Shown here: positions 7,477 through 13,560 of the stretch, piece by piece | Numbering within the stretch: the stretch's first letter is position 1 | How the letters are laid out: every line of letters begins with the position of its first letter | From: Moraxellaceae bacterium | Lineage (GTDB): Bacteria > Pseudomonadota > Gammaproteobacteria > Pseudomonadales > Moraxellaceae | Direction: 5' to 3' | Assembly (NCBI GenBank): GCA_003543245.1 | Contig: DPJB01000012.1 | Location: 15,019 to 29,127 of the forward strand | DNA: 14,109 bases | Made by a program: the position numbers and the translations under genes | The notes under the pieces: model-generated | Database searches by the model: none | What the model was told of the DNA's origin: nothing | The model's input: the letters and a program-made list of their open reading frames with translations, nothing else

Positions 7477-8295
7477 TCAATGCGTGGTGAGGTGTGCGGC
7501 TGCTTTGCTGCTGGCCGTCAGCAGGCGCAACTGTTGCCAGATGACGTGCCCGGCACGATCAAACCTGTGCACGGTCTCGGTAAAGGTGCGGCGGGCTTCG
7601 GTATCGACCAGTGGGGCAGGCAGAAGGGGATCAAACACCAGCTGGCGGATGGCTTCATTGCCCAGCAGAAAGGATTCGCGTGCGGCCACATCCGGTTCCA
7701 GTTCGCCGGCGTGCGCCAGCCACTCTTCAAGCCGGGTCCGCATGTCGCAGTAGCTGCGCGACAACTGTTCGCCATTCCAGAGTGCGCGTGCGCGTTGGTC
7801 GCGCATGGCATCAAGGTCGCGCGCCACAAAAACGGCGGCATCCTGTTCCAGTCCCAGCTTGTACAGGCGTTCACGCACGGCAGTCACGCCGCCAAACAGG
7901 TTGTCCGGGCGCACGAACAGGCCGCGCTCCAGTTCACGCAGACCGAGCAGGGCCAGCGCGCGGTCGCGGGCGCGAAGGGCGACGCGGTCACTGCGGCCGA
8001 GTGCGCCGACCGGGACTACAATCCAGTCACCATTCCACGTGCACACCTGCTGCTCGGCCGTGCGCCAGGTGGCCACCTCTGCCGCCAGACCGGTGGCATT
8101 GGGCCCGAGGCGGTATGTGCCGCGGCCGGCGGCTTCGATCAGGCCGGCGCTGGCCAGTCGCACCAGTGTCACGCGCACACTGTTCTCGCGAATACCGAAC
8201 AGGGCGCAACTGCTGATGGCGTCGCGGGCGGACAACGGTTCGCCTTCGGTTGCCAGCAGCAGGTTAAGGATGAGTGAGCGGGGATTGGGTTTCAT
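7477..8295 (-). CDS. PaaX-family transcriptional repressor
   Basis: A 272-residue regulator. Residues 1-70 form the winged helix of PaaX (PF07848): RSLILNLLLATEG, SARDAISSCALFGIRENSVRV as recognition helix region, LVRLASAGLIEAAGRGTYRLG as the wing. The remainder, with WIVVPV, RDRALALLGLRELERGLFVRPDN and a helical C-terminus containing FVARDLDAM and LPAPL, matches the PaaX middle and C-terminal domains (PF08223). PaaX itself is released by phenylacetyl-CoA. No phenylacetate genes are seen here, so a different acyl-CoA ligand is likely (inference). The gene leads the minus-strand operon with the desaturase and acyl-CoA dehydrogenase and is divergent from a crotonase. Palindromes in the 93-bp gap suggest it represses both directions, itself included. 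Confidence 0.87.
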   Translation of the reverse strand: MKPNPRSLILNLLLATEGEPLSARDAISSCALFGIRENSVRVTLVRLASAGLIEAAGRGTYRLGPNATGLAAEVATWRTAEQQVCTWNGDWIVVPVGALGRSDRVALRARDRALALLGLRELERGLFVRPDNLFGGVTAVRERLYKLGLEQDAAVFVARDLDAMRDQRARALWNGEQLSRSYCDMRTRLEEWLAHAGELEPDVAARESFLLGNEAIRQLVFDPLLPAPLVDTEARRTFTETVHRFDRAGHVIWQQLRLLTASSKAAAHLTTH

Positions 8296-8312
8296 GATGT
8301 CGGCCGTTTATA

Positions 8313-8349
8313 CTGTACAGATCAATAATTGATATTTAATGTAACATTA
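8313..8349. promoter_or_regulatory. Three consecutive palindromes: likely operator of the PaaX-type regulator
   Basis: In 37 bp three perfect dyads follow one another: CTGTACAG (8313-8320), ATCAATAATTGAT (8321-8333, arms of six about one base) and TAATGTAACATTA (8337-8349, arms of six about one base). The last lies between the -35 and -10 boxes of the predicted minus-strand promoter, a typical repressor position. AT-rich DNA yields chance dyads, but two 6-1-6 perfect ones so close are more than expected. Which is bound, and by what, is inference. Confidence 0.5.
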
Positions 8350-8362
8350 CTTGTTTTGTCAA
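8334..8362 (-). promoter_or_regulatory. Promoter of the PaaX-type / desaturase / acyl-CoA dehydrogenase operon
   Basis: On the minus strand a perfect TTGACA (8362-8357) is followed after 17 bp by TTAAAT (8339-8334; 4 of 6). The expected start of transcription is about 30 bases before the ATG at 8295. The region is far richer in A/T than the surroundings. A 6-1-6 palindrome fills much of the spacer. Confidence 0.6.
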
Positions 8363-8388
8363 TTAATGATCGATGGAGTAACTTCTTC

Positions 8389-9198
8389 ATGATGACTGTC
8401 CTCCTTGAGCGCCGCCCGCCCCTGTTGGTGGTCACGATCAACCGCCCGGACGCCCGTAATGCGGTTGATGGCCCCACGGCCGCGGCACTGGCAGATGCCT
8501 TTCGTGCCTTCGAGGCCGATGCATCGCTGCAGGTGGCCATCCTGACGGGGGCGGGCGATCACTTCTGTGCCGGTGCCGATCTCAAGGCAGTGGCCGCCGA
8601 GCCGGCCAGGGCCAACCGTATTTCCACAGAGGGGGATGGCCCCATGGGGCCGACCAGGCTGCAACTGACCAAGCCCGTAATCGCTGCCGTGTCCGGTTAC
8701 TGCGTGGCTGGCGGACTGGAGCTGGCGCTCTGGTGTGATCTGCGCGTGGCAGACGAGTCCGCCGTGTTCGGTGTGTTCTGTCGCCGTTTCGGGGTGCCCC
8801 TGATTGACGGTGGCACGGTGCGATTGCCGCGCGCCATCGGCATGAGCCGTGCCATGGACCTGATTCTCACCGGACGCGCGGTGGATGCCACCGAGGCCAT
8901 GCAGATCGGACTGGCCAACCGGCTGGTCAGGAAGTCCGACCTGCTGGTGGAGGCAGAGCAACTTGCCTTGCAGATAGCCGCATTTCCACAGGCCTGCATG
9001 CGGGGTGATCGACGAAGCGCCATTGAGCAGTGGGGGATGGATGAGGCGGCGGCATTGCAGCATGAGTTTACGCACGGCCTCGGGACCTTGCGGTCCGGTG
9101 AAACGGTTGCCGGAGCAATCCGTTTTGCCGGCGGCGGTGGTCGCCATGGCGATTTCGGGGGCTCGTCACGGCAGTCGCAAGACGGCAGGAAAAAGTGA
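8389..9198 (+). CDS. Enoyl-CoA hydratase/isomerase (crotonase) family protein
   Basis: A 269-residue crotonase-fold protein acting on an acyl-CoA. Oxyanion-hole segments are intact: HFCAGADL (58-65) and VAGGLELAL (106-114). GGTVRLPR (141-148) and LTGRAVDATEAMQIGLANRLV (160-180) are standard family features. Of the two glutamates used by hydratases, the first (E111 in GLEL) is kept, but the second, in the QPE motif of rat mitochondrial hydratase, aligns with C131 in GVFCRRFGV. A standard hydratase reaction is therefore doubtful; isomerase, hydrolase or another crotonase chemistry is possible. The last 25 residues are glycine- and charge-rich. GGAG ten bases before 8389 supports the first of two adjacent ATGs; the frame runs further upstream to 8329, through the AT-rich promoter. 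It is divergent from the PaaX-type repressor, probably in the same regulon. Confidence 0.88.
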   Translation: MMTVLLERRPPLLVVTINRPDARNAVDGPTAAALADAFRAFEADASLQVAILTGAGDHFCAGADLKAVAAEPARANRISTEGDGPMGPTRLQLTKPVIAAVSGYCVAGGLELALWCDLRVADESAVFGVFCRRFGVPLIDGGTVRLPRAIGMSRAMDLILTGRAVDATEAMQIGLANRLVRKSDLLVEAEQLALQIAAFPQACMRGDRRSAIEQWGMDEAAALQHEFTHGLGTLRSGETVAGAIRFAGGGGRHGDFGGSSRQSQDGRKK

Positions 9199-9254
9199 CT
9201 GCAAGTCAGTCGTGGAGATTGCATGAGCGGTGTGATGAATGGCCTTTTGACGCC

Positions 9255-9283
9255 TTGTCACTGCCGGTTGGCCCCGCTAGCAT
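9255..9283 (+). promoter_or_regulatory. Promoter of the SRPBCC gene
   Basis: TTGTCA (9255-9260; 5 of 6) and TAGCAT (9278-9283; 4 of 6) are 17 bp apart, 33 bp before the start codon at 9317. The 118-bp gap after the crotonase shows no clear terminator, so read-through from upstream is also possible. Confidence 0.45.
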
Positions 9284-9316
9284 CCGGGCCTGTCCAATTT
9301 TGCAGTGAGAAGAATC

Positions 9317-9733
9317 ATGTCCCAGCAGCGCATTGATGTTGTGCAGGAATTCCGCAAGCCGGTGGAAGAAGTGTTTGCCTATCTGGCGGACCACAACAAC
9401 CTGACGAAGGTGTTCGGGATTCCGGTCAAGCGCGTGCGGGATGGCCAAGGCGATGTGAATGGCGTTGGCTCCGTGCGCAGCATGGGTTTTGCGCCGCTGG
9501 CCGTGGAAGAAACCGTGGTGGGCGTGGTGCAGAACCAGTCCATTGATTACGAGATCACCCGTGGTGGTGGTCCCCTCAAGAATCATCATGGCCGTCTCAC
9601 GTTCACCAAAACCGCCAGTGGTTCGCGCGTGCAGTGGAGCATCACGTTTGAGTCGCCGTTGCCGGTCGTGGGCACGGTGGTGCGTCAGGTGCTCAAGCAG
9701 GGATTGTCGATGGGGCTGCGCAAGATCGCCTGA
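9317..9733 (+). CDS. SRPBCC-fold (polyketide cyclase/START-like) protein
   Basis: A 138-residue soluble protein with the pattern of the helix-grip fold (PF10604): N-terminal strand IDVVQEFRKPVEEVFAYLAD, where the 'P-x-E-E-V-F/W' element is diagnostic; a central MGFAPLAVEETVVGVVQN; strand pair HGRLTFTKTASGSRVQWSI; and a long C-terminal helix ending LKQGLSMGLRKIA. Such proteins hold a hydrophobic ligand in a deep cavity, but no catalytic residues can be assigned and the ligand is unknown. The start at 9317 follows GTGAGAAGA; an in-frame ATG four codons earlier (9305) overlaps that signal and is less likely. It is a single gene with its own promoter, ending 44 bp before a shared terminator. Confidence 0.8.
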   Translation: MSQQRIDVVQEFRKPVEEVFAYLADHNNLTKVFGIPVKRVRDGQGDVNGVGSVRSMGFAPLAVEETVVGVVQNQSIDYEITRGGGPLKNHHGRLTFTKTASGSRVQWSITFESPLPVVGTVVRQVLKQGLSMGLRKIA

Positions 9734-9775
9734 GTGCTGCTGCAGAATCCGTTTCGTATCTGGCGGATGGATGTC

Positions 9776-9810
9776 AAAAAAAGGCCGGCAATATTTGCCG
9801 GCCTTTTTCA
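9776..9810. terminator. Strong bidirectional terminator between convergent genes
   Basis: AAAAAGGCCGGCAA (9778-9791) pairs with TTGCCGGCCTTTTT (9795-9808) around a 3-base loop: 14 perfect pairs, with T-runs at the 3' end on both strands. It ends the SRPBCC transcript from the left and the sigma/anti-sigma operon, whose last stop is at 9824, from the right. Confidence 0.95.
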
Positions 9811-9823
9811 TGTGCACGGTTAA

Positions 9824-10531
9824 TCAGCCATGCAGCTTGCCAGTGTACAGGACCGGTCCGGTCGGCGAACCAGTCGGCGAACCGCCCAGTGGCTCCAGGC
9901 TGATTGCCAGCAGGGCGCCAGAGGCGAGGTGCTGCCGTGCTACCGCGCTCAGTTGGAGTTCGGCATGCGTGTCATCGGTACGTTTGATGACGCCGAGCGA
10001 CAAAGGTGCGCCACCCTCGGGAATTGACCACAGTTCAAGGTCACGGTCACTGGGCACCGCGATCTGGCTCAGGCCGGAGAGCTCCAGCCGGTCGTTACCC
10101 TTCTGACGCACAATCCAGACCGGCTCGGCCTTGTCCGTGCTGAGCACGGCAAGATCCGTGCTTGTTACCGGAACCGGCGGCATTTCAGCCGGGCGCAGCA
10201 CCAGAATAGCGGCCAGGGCTGCCGCGACTGCCGTGCTGCCAAAGCCCAGCCAGCGCCAGAACCCGGAGGCTTCCGTTCCTGTAGTTGTGACCGGGGCTGG
10301 ACGCTGGCCCAGTCGTTCCTGGATGCGGCCCCATACCCGCTCGGGCACGACTTCGGGCGCCACTGCGTACAGCCACGGCGAGAGTCGGCGCTCCCAGATC
10401 AGTACCTGTTGTTGCAGCGCCCGATCGGATACCAGCAATTGTTCAAAGCGCCGCCGGGCACCGCCGTGCAAGGTGCCCAGCACATATTCGCCCGCCAGTT
10501 TCTGTTGCAGTTCGGGATGATGGTAATTCAT
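9824..10531 (-). CDS. RskA-type anti-sigma factor
   Basis: A 235-residue single-pass membrane protein expected to hold the adjacent ECF sigma factor inactive. Residues 1-80 are the cytoplasmic sigma-binding part (EYVLGTLHGGARRRFEQLL, IWERRLSPW). A membrane span lies at about 95-113 (FGSTAVAAALAAILVL). The periplasmic RskA domain (PF10099) follows, with VWIVRQKGNDRLEL, DLELWSIPEGGAPLSLG and SLEPLGGSPTGSPTGPVL near the C-terminus. The HxxxCxxC zinc motif of ZAS anti-sigma factors is absent, so direct thiol redox sensing is unlikely; regulated proteolysis, as in RskA, is the usual route. The ATG at 10531 overlaps the sigma stop (ATGA), and GGGGGAGG seven bases upstream is an excellent ribosome site. 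It is the last gene of the operon before the terminator. Confidence 0.9.
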   Translation of the reverse strand: MNYHHPELQQKLAGEYVLGTLHGGARRRFEQLLVSDRALQQQVLIWERRLSPWLYAVAPEVVPERVWGRIQERLGQRPAPVTTTGTEASGFWRWLGFGSTAVAAALAAILVLRPAEMPPVPVTSTDLAVLSTDKAEPVWIVRQKGNDRLELSGLSQIAVPSDRDLELWSIPEGGAPLSLGVIKRTDDTHAELQLSAVARQHLASGALLAISLEPLGGSPTGSPTGPVLYTGKLHG

Positions 10532-11079
10532 GCGGATGCCTCCCCCAGACAACTGCGCAACTTGTCGAGTCCGCGCCGTATCCAGGCTTTTACCGTGCCC
10601 AGTGGGGTTGCCAGATGCTCGGCCAGTTCGCTGTGGGTCAGTCCGTGAAAGAACGCGAGTGACACCGATTCGCGCTGACGCTCTTCCAGAATGTCCAGGC
10701 AGTTGCCCAGCCGGCGGGCATCAGAATCCGCCATCAGGTTTTGCAGCGGGCCAGGCCCGTCGTCTTCAATGGCATCCCATGCTTCGTCGGGAAGGGATTC
10801 ACCTTCGGCGCGACGACGACGCAGGCGGTCAATCGCGCAACGACGCACGATGGTTCCCAGCCAGGTGTTTGCGCTGCCGCGCTCGGGTTGATAGCTGCCT
10901 GCCGAGTGCCATATTTTCACGTAGGCTTCCTGCAGTACGTCCTCCGCAACATCACGGCGTCGCAAAAGTGCGATGGCAACACCAAACAATTGCGGCGAGG
11001 TTTGACGGTAAAGCTGGTCAAATGCGCGTTGATTGCCAAGTGCCGTTTGATAAATCAGTGTGGCCAGTTCTGCGGCCAT
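10528..11079 (-). CDS. ECF-type sigma-70 factor (SigK-like)
   Basis: A 183-residue sigma factor with only regions 2 and 4. Region 2 covers about 20-90, with AEDVLQEAYVKIW (45-57) for core binding and SANTWLGTIVRRCAIDRLRR (69-88) for the -10 element. Region 4 is at about 130-177, with ERQRESVSLAFFHGLTHSELA and the helix-turn-helix TPLGTVKAWIRRGLDKLR (158-175). The start at 11079 follows GGGGTG at good spacing; an upstream ATG at 11148 lies inside the previous gene and gives no sigma-like residues. It sits 4 bp after the HupE-like gene and overlaps its anti-sigma partner by ATGA. Lying far down a six-gene transcript, it probably depends on an operon promoter outside the window, which it may activate itself. 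Confidence 0.95.
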   Translation of the reverse strand: MAAELATLIYQTALGNQRAFDQLYRQTSPQLFGVAIALLRRRDVAEDVLQEAYVKIWHSAGSYQPERGSANTWLGTIVRRCAIDRLRRRRAEGESLPDEAWDAIEDDGPGPLQNLMADSDARRLGNCLDILEERQRESVSLAFFHGLTHSELAEHLATPLGTVKAWIRRGLDKLRSCLGEASA

Positions 11080-11083
11080 AAAT

Positions 11084-12202
11084 TCACCCCGGAATGAGTT
11101 GCCATTCGAACAGCCGCTGGCACAGCCACAGAACGGCAATTGCAGCAATCACCAGAGAACCGCCTTGTACGCCCCATCGACGATAGCCGAGCTGGTGCCG
11201 TCTGGCGAGTGCAATTGTGAATGGCAGGAAAATGACAACGGCCAGCAGTTGTCCGGCTTCGACACCAAGGTTGAAGCCCGCCAGTGCCAGCAGGCGTTCG
11301 CTGGTTGCTGTGGGCAGTTCGCCAAGCATTGCCGCAAAACCAAGACCGTGCACCAGCCCGAATGCCAGTGCCATTATCCAGCGGGAGTGTGGGCGGTGTG
11401 TGCAGAGGTTGTGAAGTGCTGCAATCAGGACGGAGGCTGCAATGGCCGACTCTACCAGTCTGTCGGGTAACCGGATCAGGTCAAATGTTGCCAGCCCGAG
11501 TGTGACTGAATGCGCTATCGTAAACGCAGTGACCAGCATAAGGGTGTCACGCCATGCGCTACGGTTGTTTACTGATCCGGAACGGGCGAGTGCAACAGGA
11601 AGCAGTAACGAAAGTAAAAAAAGCAGATGATCGTAGCCGGTGGCAATGTGATGCACACCTTCCTTCACATGCCCGATCCAGTGGGTGAGTCGTGTGTCAT
11701 CGGCAATCCTGGCCTCCTGGCCGGGAGTGAGCAGAAGCGCATGTTCGGTGTCATTGATGCTGATGCTGGCAATTCCGCGATGTGAAGCATCAATGCCATT
11801 CAGCAGTCGGTAATCAATATGAAGCTCTCCCGATCCCGGGCAATTACCTTGCAGGGTAATGACGACATAGCGGCCATCGACATGCTGGTCAATGGCCATT
11901 GCCGGGCTGTCGCTGGCAAGCAGGCAGGCTGTTGGGCCGGTACGCAGGCGTAGAGAATTTTGCAGAAGCGCATTGATGGCCAAGTCGGCCTGGCGTATTT
12001 CTCCCCATGTGATGCGCCGATCCTCGTTCGCATCAATGGGCAGGATCACATCGAGATCGCGCAGGCCAATATCCCAGCGTCCTGATATGTTGCCACTGGT
12101 ATCAATCGCCACTGAAAGATAACTGTCACTGGCCTTGTGTGCCAGGGTAAGTGCTGGAGTAACCGACAACAGCAGTAACAAAAGTAAATATATATTTTTC
12201 AT
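11084..12202 (-). CDS. HupE/UreJ-type membrane protein with signal peptide and EF-hand-like loop
   Basis: A 372-residue envelope protein. Residues 1-21 are a signal peptide ending ALTLA, followed by AHKASDSYLSV, the typical N-terminus of HupE/UreJ_2 proteins (PF13795). The exported part (about 22-180) contains DANEDRRITWGE at 57-68, a complete 12-residue EF-hand calcium-loop pattern. The second half has about six to seven membrane spans with conserved elements GYDHLLFLL (189-197), TAFTIAHSVTL (225-235), FGLVHGLGFA (281-290) and FNLGVEAGQL (310-319). HupE/UreJ proteins are linked to nickel or cobalt passage, but this branch has no proven substrate and no hydrogenase or urease gene is seen. The ATG at 12202 overlaps the TPR-gene stop (ATGA). 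In-frame residues further upstream lie within the TPR gene and spoil the signal peptide. Confidence 0.88.
   Translation of the reverse strand: MKNIYLLLLLLLSVTPALTLAHKASDSYLSVAIDTSGNISGRWDIGLRDLDVILPIDANEDRRITWGEIRQADLAINALLQNSLRLRTGPTACLLASDSPAMAIDQHVDGRYVVITLQGNCPGSGELHIDYRLLNGIDASHRGIASISINDTEHALLLTPGQEARIADDTRLTHWIGHVKEGVHHIATGYDHLLFLLSLLLPVALARSGSVNNRSAWRDTLMLVTAFTIAHSVTLGLATFDLIRLPDRLVESAIAASVLIAALHNLCTHRPHSRWIMALAFGLVHGLGFAAMLGELPTATSERLLALAGFNLGVEAGQLLAVVIFLPFTIALARRHQLGYRRWGVQGGSLVIAAIAVLWLCQRLFEWQLIPG
11999..12034 (-). other. EF-hand-like calcium-binding loop within the HupE-type protein
   Basis: The codons give D-A-N-E-D-R-R-I-T-W-G-E. D at 1, N at 3, D at 5, a side chain at 7, Ile at 8, Thr at 9 and Glu at 12 are the canonical EF-hand ligand positions. 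Gly at 6 is replaced by Arg, which is tolerated in some loops. It is a single loop, without a recognisable paired second EF-hand. Confidence 0.55.
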
Positions 12203-13314
12203 CTTGACGTGTCCGTCAGTGCGAGCCGTACATCTTGCAGCCTGCTTGACTGCAGCCACTTCCTGATCAGCGTGAGATCGTCTGTGCTCTTCCTTGATGT
12301 TGCCGCCATTTTGTAAATAAGAAGGTCGGCCGGCTCACGCTGCTGTTGCCAGTTTCTGCGTGCCAGCAGCAATGCCCTGCTGGTGTTGCCAAGCAGGTGG
12401 AACGTGAAAAGCGCTTCTTCGCGCAAGTGAACGTTTTCGCCACGTGACTGCAGCGCGGCAAAGCGCGATTGCAATTCCTGTATGTGCTGTTTGGCGCCAG
12501 GCAGGCCCAAGCGATGCTCAGCCATCGTCAGGCGCAGCAGCAGACCATCATGCCGGGTGTGGTCGCGCAACAGGAGAACCACATCAGCGGAACGATCATT
12601 CGCCAGCAGCCAGTCTGCATACGCGGCCAGTGCATCGGCGCTGTTCAGCATCACCTTGCGATAGGCAGTGCCGGCCACCTCCTGACGGCCCATGCGCAAG
12701 GCAAGATCGCCCAGTGCCAGATGAATCCAGGTGCGCTGATCCGGACTGAGTCCCTTGTCCAGTGCGGAGAGTCTTTGCAGCTGGGTCAGTGCCGGTCCGG
12801 CGTGACCGTTGAGGCCGTCAACCTGTGCACGACAGGCAAGCGCCAGCAGTAATGCCTCCAGCTCTTGCGCGCGCTGGCAGCTCTGTCGTGCCAGTTCATA
12901 TTCGCCGCGCACCTGATAAATGGATGCTTGCAATAACAATGCTTCGGTGTGGGCCGGATCGTTTTGCAGCACATGGTGCAAATTGACCAGTGCCTCTGTG
13001 AAACGGTGATTGGCTTGCTGCAGGCGGGCCCGCAGCAAGCGGGTTTCGGTGGTTGGTGGTAGTCGGTCAAGGCGGGCTTCTGCATGGCCGAGATAGCGTG
13101 GATCCCCTTCACGTTGTGCCAGTTGCAGCAACGCAAGAATGTCTGTGATGGCACGTGCCTGATTTTCCGGCGCGCTTGCCGACACCGTCGGCAGTGGCAG
13201 GCGCCTTGCAGGCAGCACTTCCAGAACCTCCTCCGCACTGGCGGGAATGCGAGGTGAGGGTGCGGCCATGCCGGGCAGCATGACGACGAGCAGGAAAATC
13301 AGGCGCATGCGCAT
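12199..13314 (-). CDS. Exported tetratricopeptide-repeat protein
   Basis: A 371-residue protein that starts with a signal peptide (MRMRLIFLLVVMLPGMAA), so it is probably periplasmic. From about residue 50 onward it is almost wholly helical, with TPR-like pairs such as RFTEALVNLHHVLQNDPAHTEALLLQA and YELARQSCQRAQE. Repeats are clear between about 85 and 240 and weaker later. TPR stacks bind peptides or other proteins; partners are probably other products of this operon (inference). AGGAG eight bases before the ATG at 13314 fixes the start, though Met3 is possible. The gene begins 14 bp after the lipoprotein stop and its own stop overlaps the HupE-type start, so translation is coupled. No enzymatic motif is visible. 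Confidence 0.82.
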   Translation of the reverse strand: MRMRLIFLLVVMLPGMAAPSPRIPASAEEVLEVLPARRLPLPTVSASAPENQARAITDILALLQLAQREGDPRYLGHAEARLDRLPPTTETRLLRARLQQANHRFTEALVNLHHVLQNDPAHTEALLLQASIYQVRGEYELARQSCQRAQELEALLLALACRAQVDGLNGHAGPALTQLQRLSALDKGLSPDQRTWIHLALGDLALRMGRQEVAGTAYRKVMLNSADALAAYADWLLANDRSADVVLLLRDHTRHDGLLLRLTMAEHRLGLPGAKQHIQELQSRFAALQSRGENVHLREEALFTFHLLGNTSRALLLARRNWQQQREPADLLIYKMAATSRKSTDDLTLIRKWLQSSRLQDVRLALTDTSR

Positions 13315-13328
13315 TTCAACGGCTCCTG

Positions 13329-13550
13329 TCAGAAACTCACTGCAACCGGTTCGGCCGTTTCAGACGAGTCGACCATGACAGCAGTCACGCTGACAGGCTT
13401 GGCGGCCTCGGACACAGCCGGCGACTGATCGACAACAGCCGATACCGTGGCAGTGAAACTGTCCTGTGCTGGTGCAGGACTGTCATCATCATTGCAGGCA
13501 GACAACCCGGTCAGCAGCATGGCGGCGACAAGCCGTTTGATTGTTTTCAT
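13329..13550 (-). CDS. Small lipoprotein, 73 residues, with internal repeat
   Basis: The N-terminus MKTIKRLVAAMLLTGLSAC is a lipoprotein signal with lipobox LSAC; C19 would be lipidated, leaving a mature chain of 55 residues. That chain is acidic, lacks further cysteines and has two related segments: VSAVVDQSPAVSEAAKPVSV, then VTAVMVDSSETAEPVAVSF at the C-terminus. Asn at +2 and Asp at +3 leave inner- or outer-membrane destination unclear. GAGGA lies just before the ATG at 13550; the longer frame that starts inside the DUF4331 gene has no signal and is discounted. It is 10 bp from the DUF4331 stop and 14 bp from the TPR gene. I know of no assigned function. The constant position in a tight operon argues for a structural or targeting role with the DUF4331 protein. 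Confidence 0.75.
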   Translation of the reverse strand: MKTIKRLVAAMLLTGLSACNDDDSPAPAQDSFTATVSAVVDQSPAVSEAAKPVSVTAVMVDSSETAEPVAVSF

Positions 13551-13560
13551 GACGGCATCC

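Noticed and set aside
7480..8277. Open frame of 265 codons on the plus strand opposite the PaaX-type gene
   Set aside because: Gly/Gln/Ala-rich shadow with no motif; the PaaX reading accounts for the region.
9861..9884. 12-bp tandem duplication near the 3' end of the anti-sigma gene
   Set aside because: It encodes GSPTGSPT, and a Gly-Ser-Pro-Thr-Gly / Pro-Thr-Gly pattern is common at this place in RskA-type proteins. It is probably a conserved feature rather than a recent repeat or recombination site.
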